NCBI RefSeq assembly: GCF_042680125.1
Contig: NZ_JBHTNY010000028.1
From: Robinsoniella peoriensis
GTDB taxonomy: Bacteria > Bacillota > Clostridia > Lachnospirales > Lachnospiraceae
Strand: one strand, 5' to 3'
DNA length: 64,000 nt
In this document: in pieces, positions 62,912 through 64,000 of the stretch
How positions within the stretch are numbered: the first letter of the stretch is position 1
Layout: every line of letters begins with the position of its first letter
The notes under the pieces: model-generated
The model's input: the letters and a program-made list of their open reading frames with translations, nothing else
The model's database searches: none
Told to the model about the DNA's origin: nothing
Position numbers and translations under genes: made by a program

Positions 62912-63850
62912 ATGAAAATTGACAGACTTGTAAGCATTATAATGATACTCCTTGAAAAAAAGCGCATAGGCGCACAGGAGCTAGCAGATATGTTTGAAGT
63001 TTCACCCCGCACAATCTACCGTGACATAGACACTATAAACATGGCGGGGATTCCCATTTGTTCTGCACCTGGAGTTGGCGGTGGATTTGAAATCATGCAG
63101 AAATACAAGATTGATAAAAAAGTTTTTTCGACGGCAGATCTTTCCGCTATCCTGATGGGGCTTTCCAATCTTCCTACCATGATACGAGGGGATGAACTGG
63201 TAAATGCCCTTGCAAAAGTTAAGAGCTTTATACCCGCTGACAGAGCAAAAGACATTGAATTAAAAGCAAATCAGATTCACATAGATTTAAGTCCGTGGAT
63301 AGGCAACAGAAATATTCAGGCATATTTAGAAATCATCAAAACAGCTTTACTGGAAAGCAAACTGCTTACCTTTGAATATGAAGACCGCTATGGCAACATA
63401 ACTGCACGAACAGCCGAGCCGTATCAGCTTGTTATGAAAAATAGCCATTGGTATTGGCAAGGGTATTGCCTTAAAAGAAATGATTTTCGCTTATTCAAAA
63501 TATGCCGCATATCAAATCTACAAATACAAGAGGAATCTTTTACACCACGAGATTATCAAAAACCAATTCTAGATTTTGCGGATATTTTAGCAACTATGCA
63601 AAATACAATCAAAATCCGTATTCATAAATCTGTCAAAGACAGGGTACTTGATTTTTGCGATTATGAACACTTTACGCCTGACGGCAATGAGCATTATATT
63701 GTTAGTTTTCCTTTCATAGAGAATGAATACTACTACAATATTCTTTTTAGTTTTGGGAATAAATGTGAGTGCTTAGAGCCGTTACATATCCGTACAGAAA
63801 TGAAGCGCAGAATACATGATATAGGTATCTTATATGAAGACGCGCTTTAG
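62912..63850 (+). CDS. WYL-domain transcriptional regulator (YafY-like)
   Basis: 312 residues from the ATG at 62912 (GAAAGGCGG upstream). The N-terminal DeoR-type winged helix (IGAQELADMFEVSPRTIYRDIDTI) precedes a WYL ligand-binding region at about 140-205 (LLTFEYEDRYGN, HWYWQGYCLKRNDFRLFKI) and a WCX C-terminal part. The family senses nucleotides or small ligands. It is divergent from the isochorismatase-like gene. Confidence 0.92.
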   Translation: MKIDRLVSIIMILLEKKRIGAQELADMFEVSPRTIYRDIDTINMAGIPICSAPGVGGGFEIMQKYKIDKKVFSTADLSAILMGLSNLPTMIRGDELVNALAKVKSFIPADRAKDIELKANQIHIDLSPWIGNRNIQAYLEIIKTALLESKLLTFEYEDRYGNITARTAEPYQLVMKNSHWYWQGYCLKRNDFRLFKICRISNLQIQEESFTPRDYQKPILDFADILATMQNTIKIRIHKSVKDRVLDFCDYEHFTPDGNEHYIVSFPFIENEYYYNILFSFGNKCECLEPLHIRTEMKRRIHDIGILYEDAL

Positions 63851-63906
63851 TATTATACAAATTCAGCTTAAATTTGGGTTTAGCTGAGGAAGGGGACGCT
63901 TTGTAG

Positions 63907-64000
63907 ATGGAAGTAGTGCGCGAAAAGATGGGTGTGGGAAACTGGCATGGGCTCCGTCAGCTGGCCGCAGAACTGGTATTTTCTAACCTTTCCGAAGCGC
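63907..64000 (+). CDS. Possible start of an unidentified gene (partial)
   Basis: An open frame from ATG 63907 runs to the edge (EVVREKMGVGNWHGLRQLAA). The nearest purine-rich site, GAGGAAGGGG, is too far upstream for a clear ribosome site. The frame could also be internal to a decayed gene. No family is recognised from 31 residues. Confidence 0.3.
   Translation, partial: MEVVREKMGVGNWHGLRQLAAELVFSNLSEA

Overview
The window looks like DNA of a Gram-positive gut-type Clostridium relative, most likely Lachnospiraceae. The pointers are AGGAGG-type ribosome sites, YesM/YesN-like two-component regulation of sugar uptake, MarR, GntR and TetR one-component regulators, a KTR zinc-ribbon protein and a pxp/acc operon with an Nramp-like transporter. 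No rRNA or tRNA gene and no convincing CRISPR array was seen. The taxonomic assignment is inference from gene content.

Layout. 0-22.2 kb is mainly minus-strand cargo: a hybrid histidine kinase with an NTF2/SnoaL-like N-terminus; a TetR/hydrolase pair; an M50-like membrane protein; a collapsed ribose-type ABC transporter (pseudogenes); a MarR-controlled ABC-2 exporter; an AraC-GyrI regulator; and a carbohydrate locus with a frameshifted GH88, a beta-propeller glycosidase-like protein, a three-part sugar ABC importer and a divergent YesM/YesN pair. 22.2-35.7 kb is an AT-rich, gene-poor replication and segregation region. 36-41.8 kb holds a GntR/ABC/KTR operon and a MacB/FtsX-like ABC system. 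41.9-46.6 kb holds two helicases (MrfA-like and UvrD-like). 46.8-52.5 kb is a 5-oxoproline utilisation operon (Nramp-like transporter, pxpB, pxpC, accB, accC, pxpA). 52.7-57.5 kb is an AraC regulator with two siderophore-type ABC half-transporters. 57.7-64 kb holds zinc-ribbon membrane proteins, LysR, flavodoxin, aldo/keto reductase, isochorismatase-like and WYL-regulator genes.

The most interesting part is 22.4-35.7 kb. It has (i) about 22 same-strand TTTAGT motifs in two sub-classes, one of them bipartite with a fixed gap; (ii) two adjacent hairpins with the same loop decamer; (iii) an unusual candidate replication initiator with a cysteine cluster; (iv) directly after it, nine degenerate TTTCATCCACA boxes phased every 20-21 bp, then five AT-rich AAWTATGT repeats, which is the architecture of an iteron origin; (v) four copies of a GC-rich palindrome TTCCGC-SSS-GCGGAA set in AT-rich DNA around parAB, which are parS candidates unlike the usual chromosomal parS; and (vi) one ParA with two different ParB-like proteins. 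Genes left of this region run mostly leftwards and genes right of it mostly rightwards, as expected around a bidirectional origin. I infer that the window spans the origin of a large secondary replicon (megaplasmid or chromid), or an integrated copy of one.

Small mobile elements are frequent: two identical, inverted 166-bp MITE-like elements with CTAG ends; four copies and one solo end of a second 160-170 bp element with AGAGCGTGTTT ends; and a decayed IS701-family transposase.
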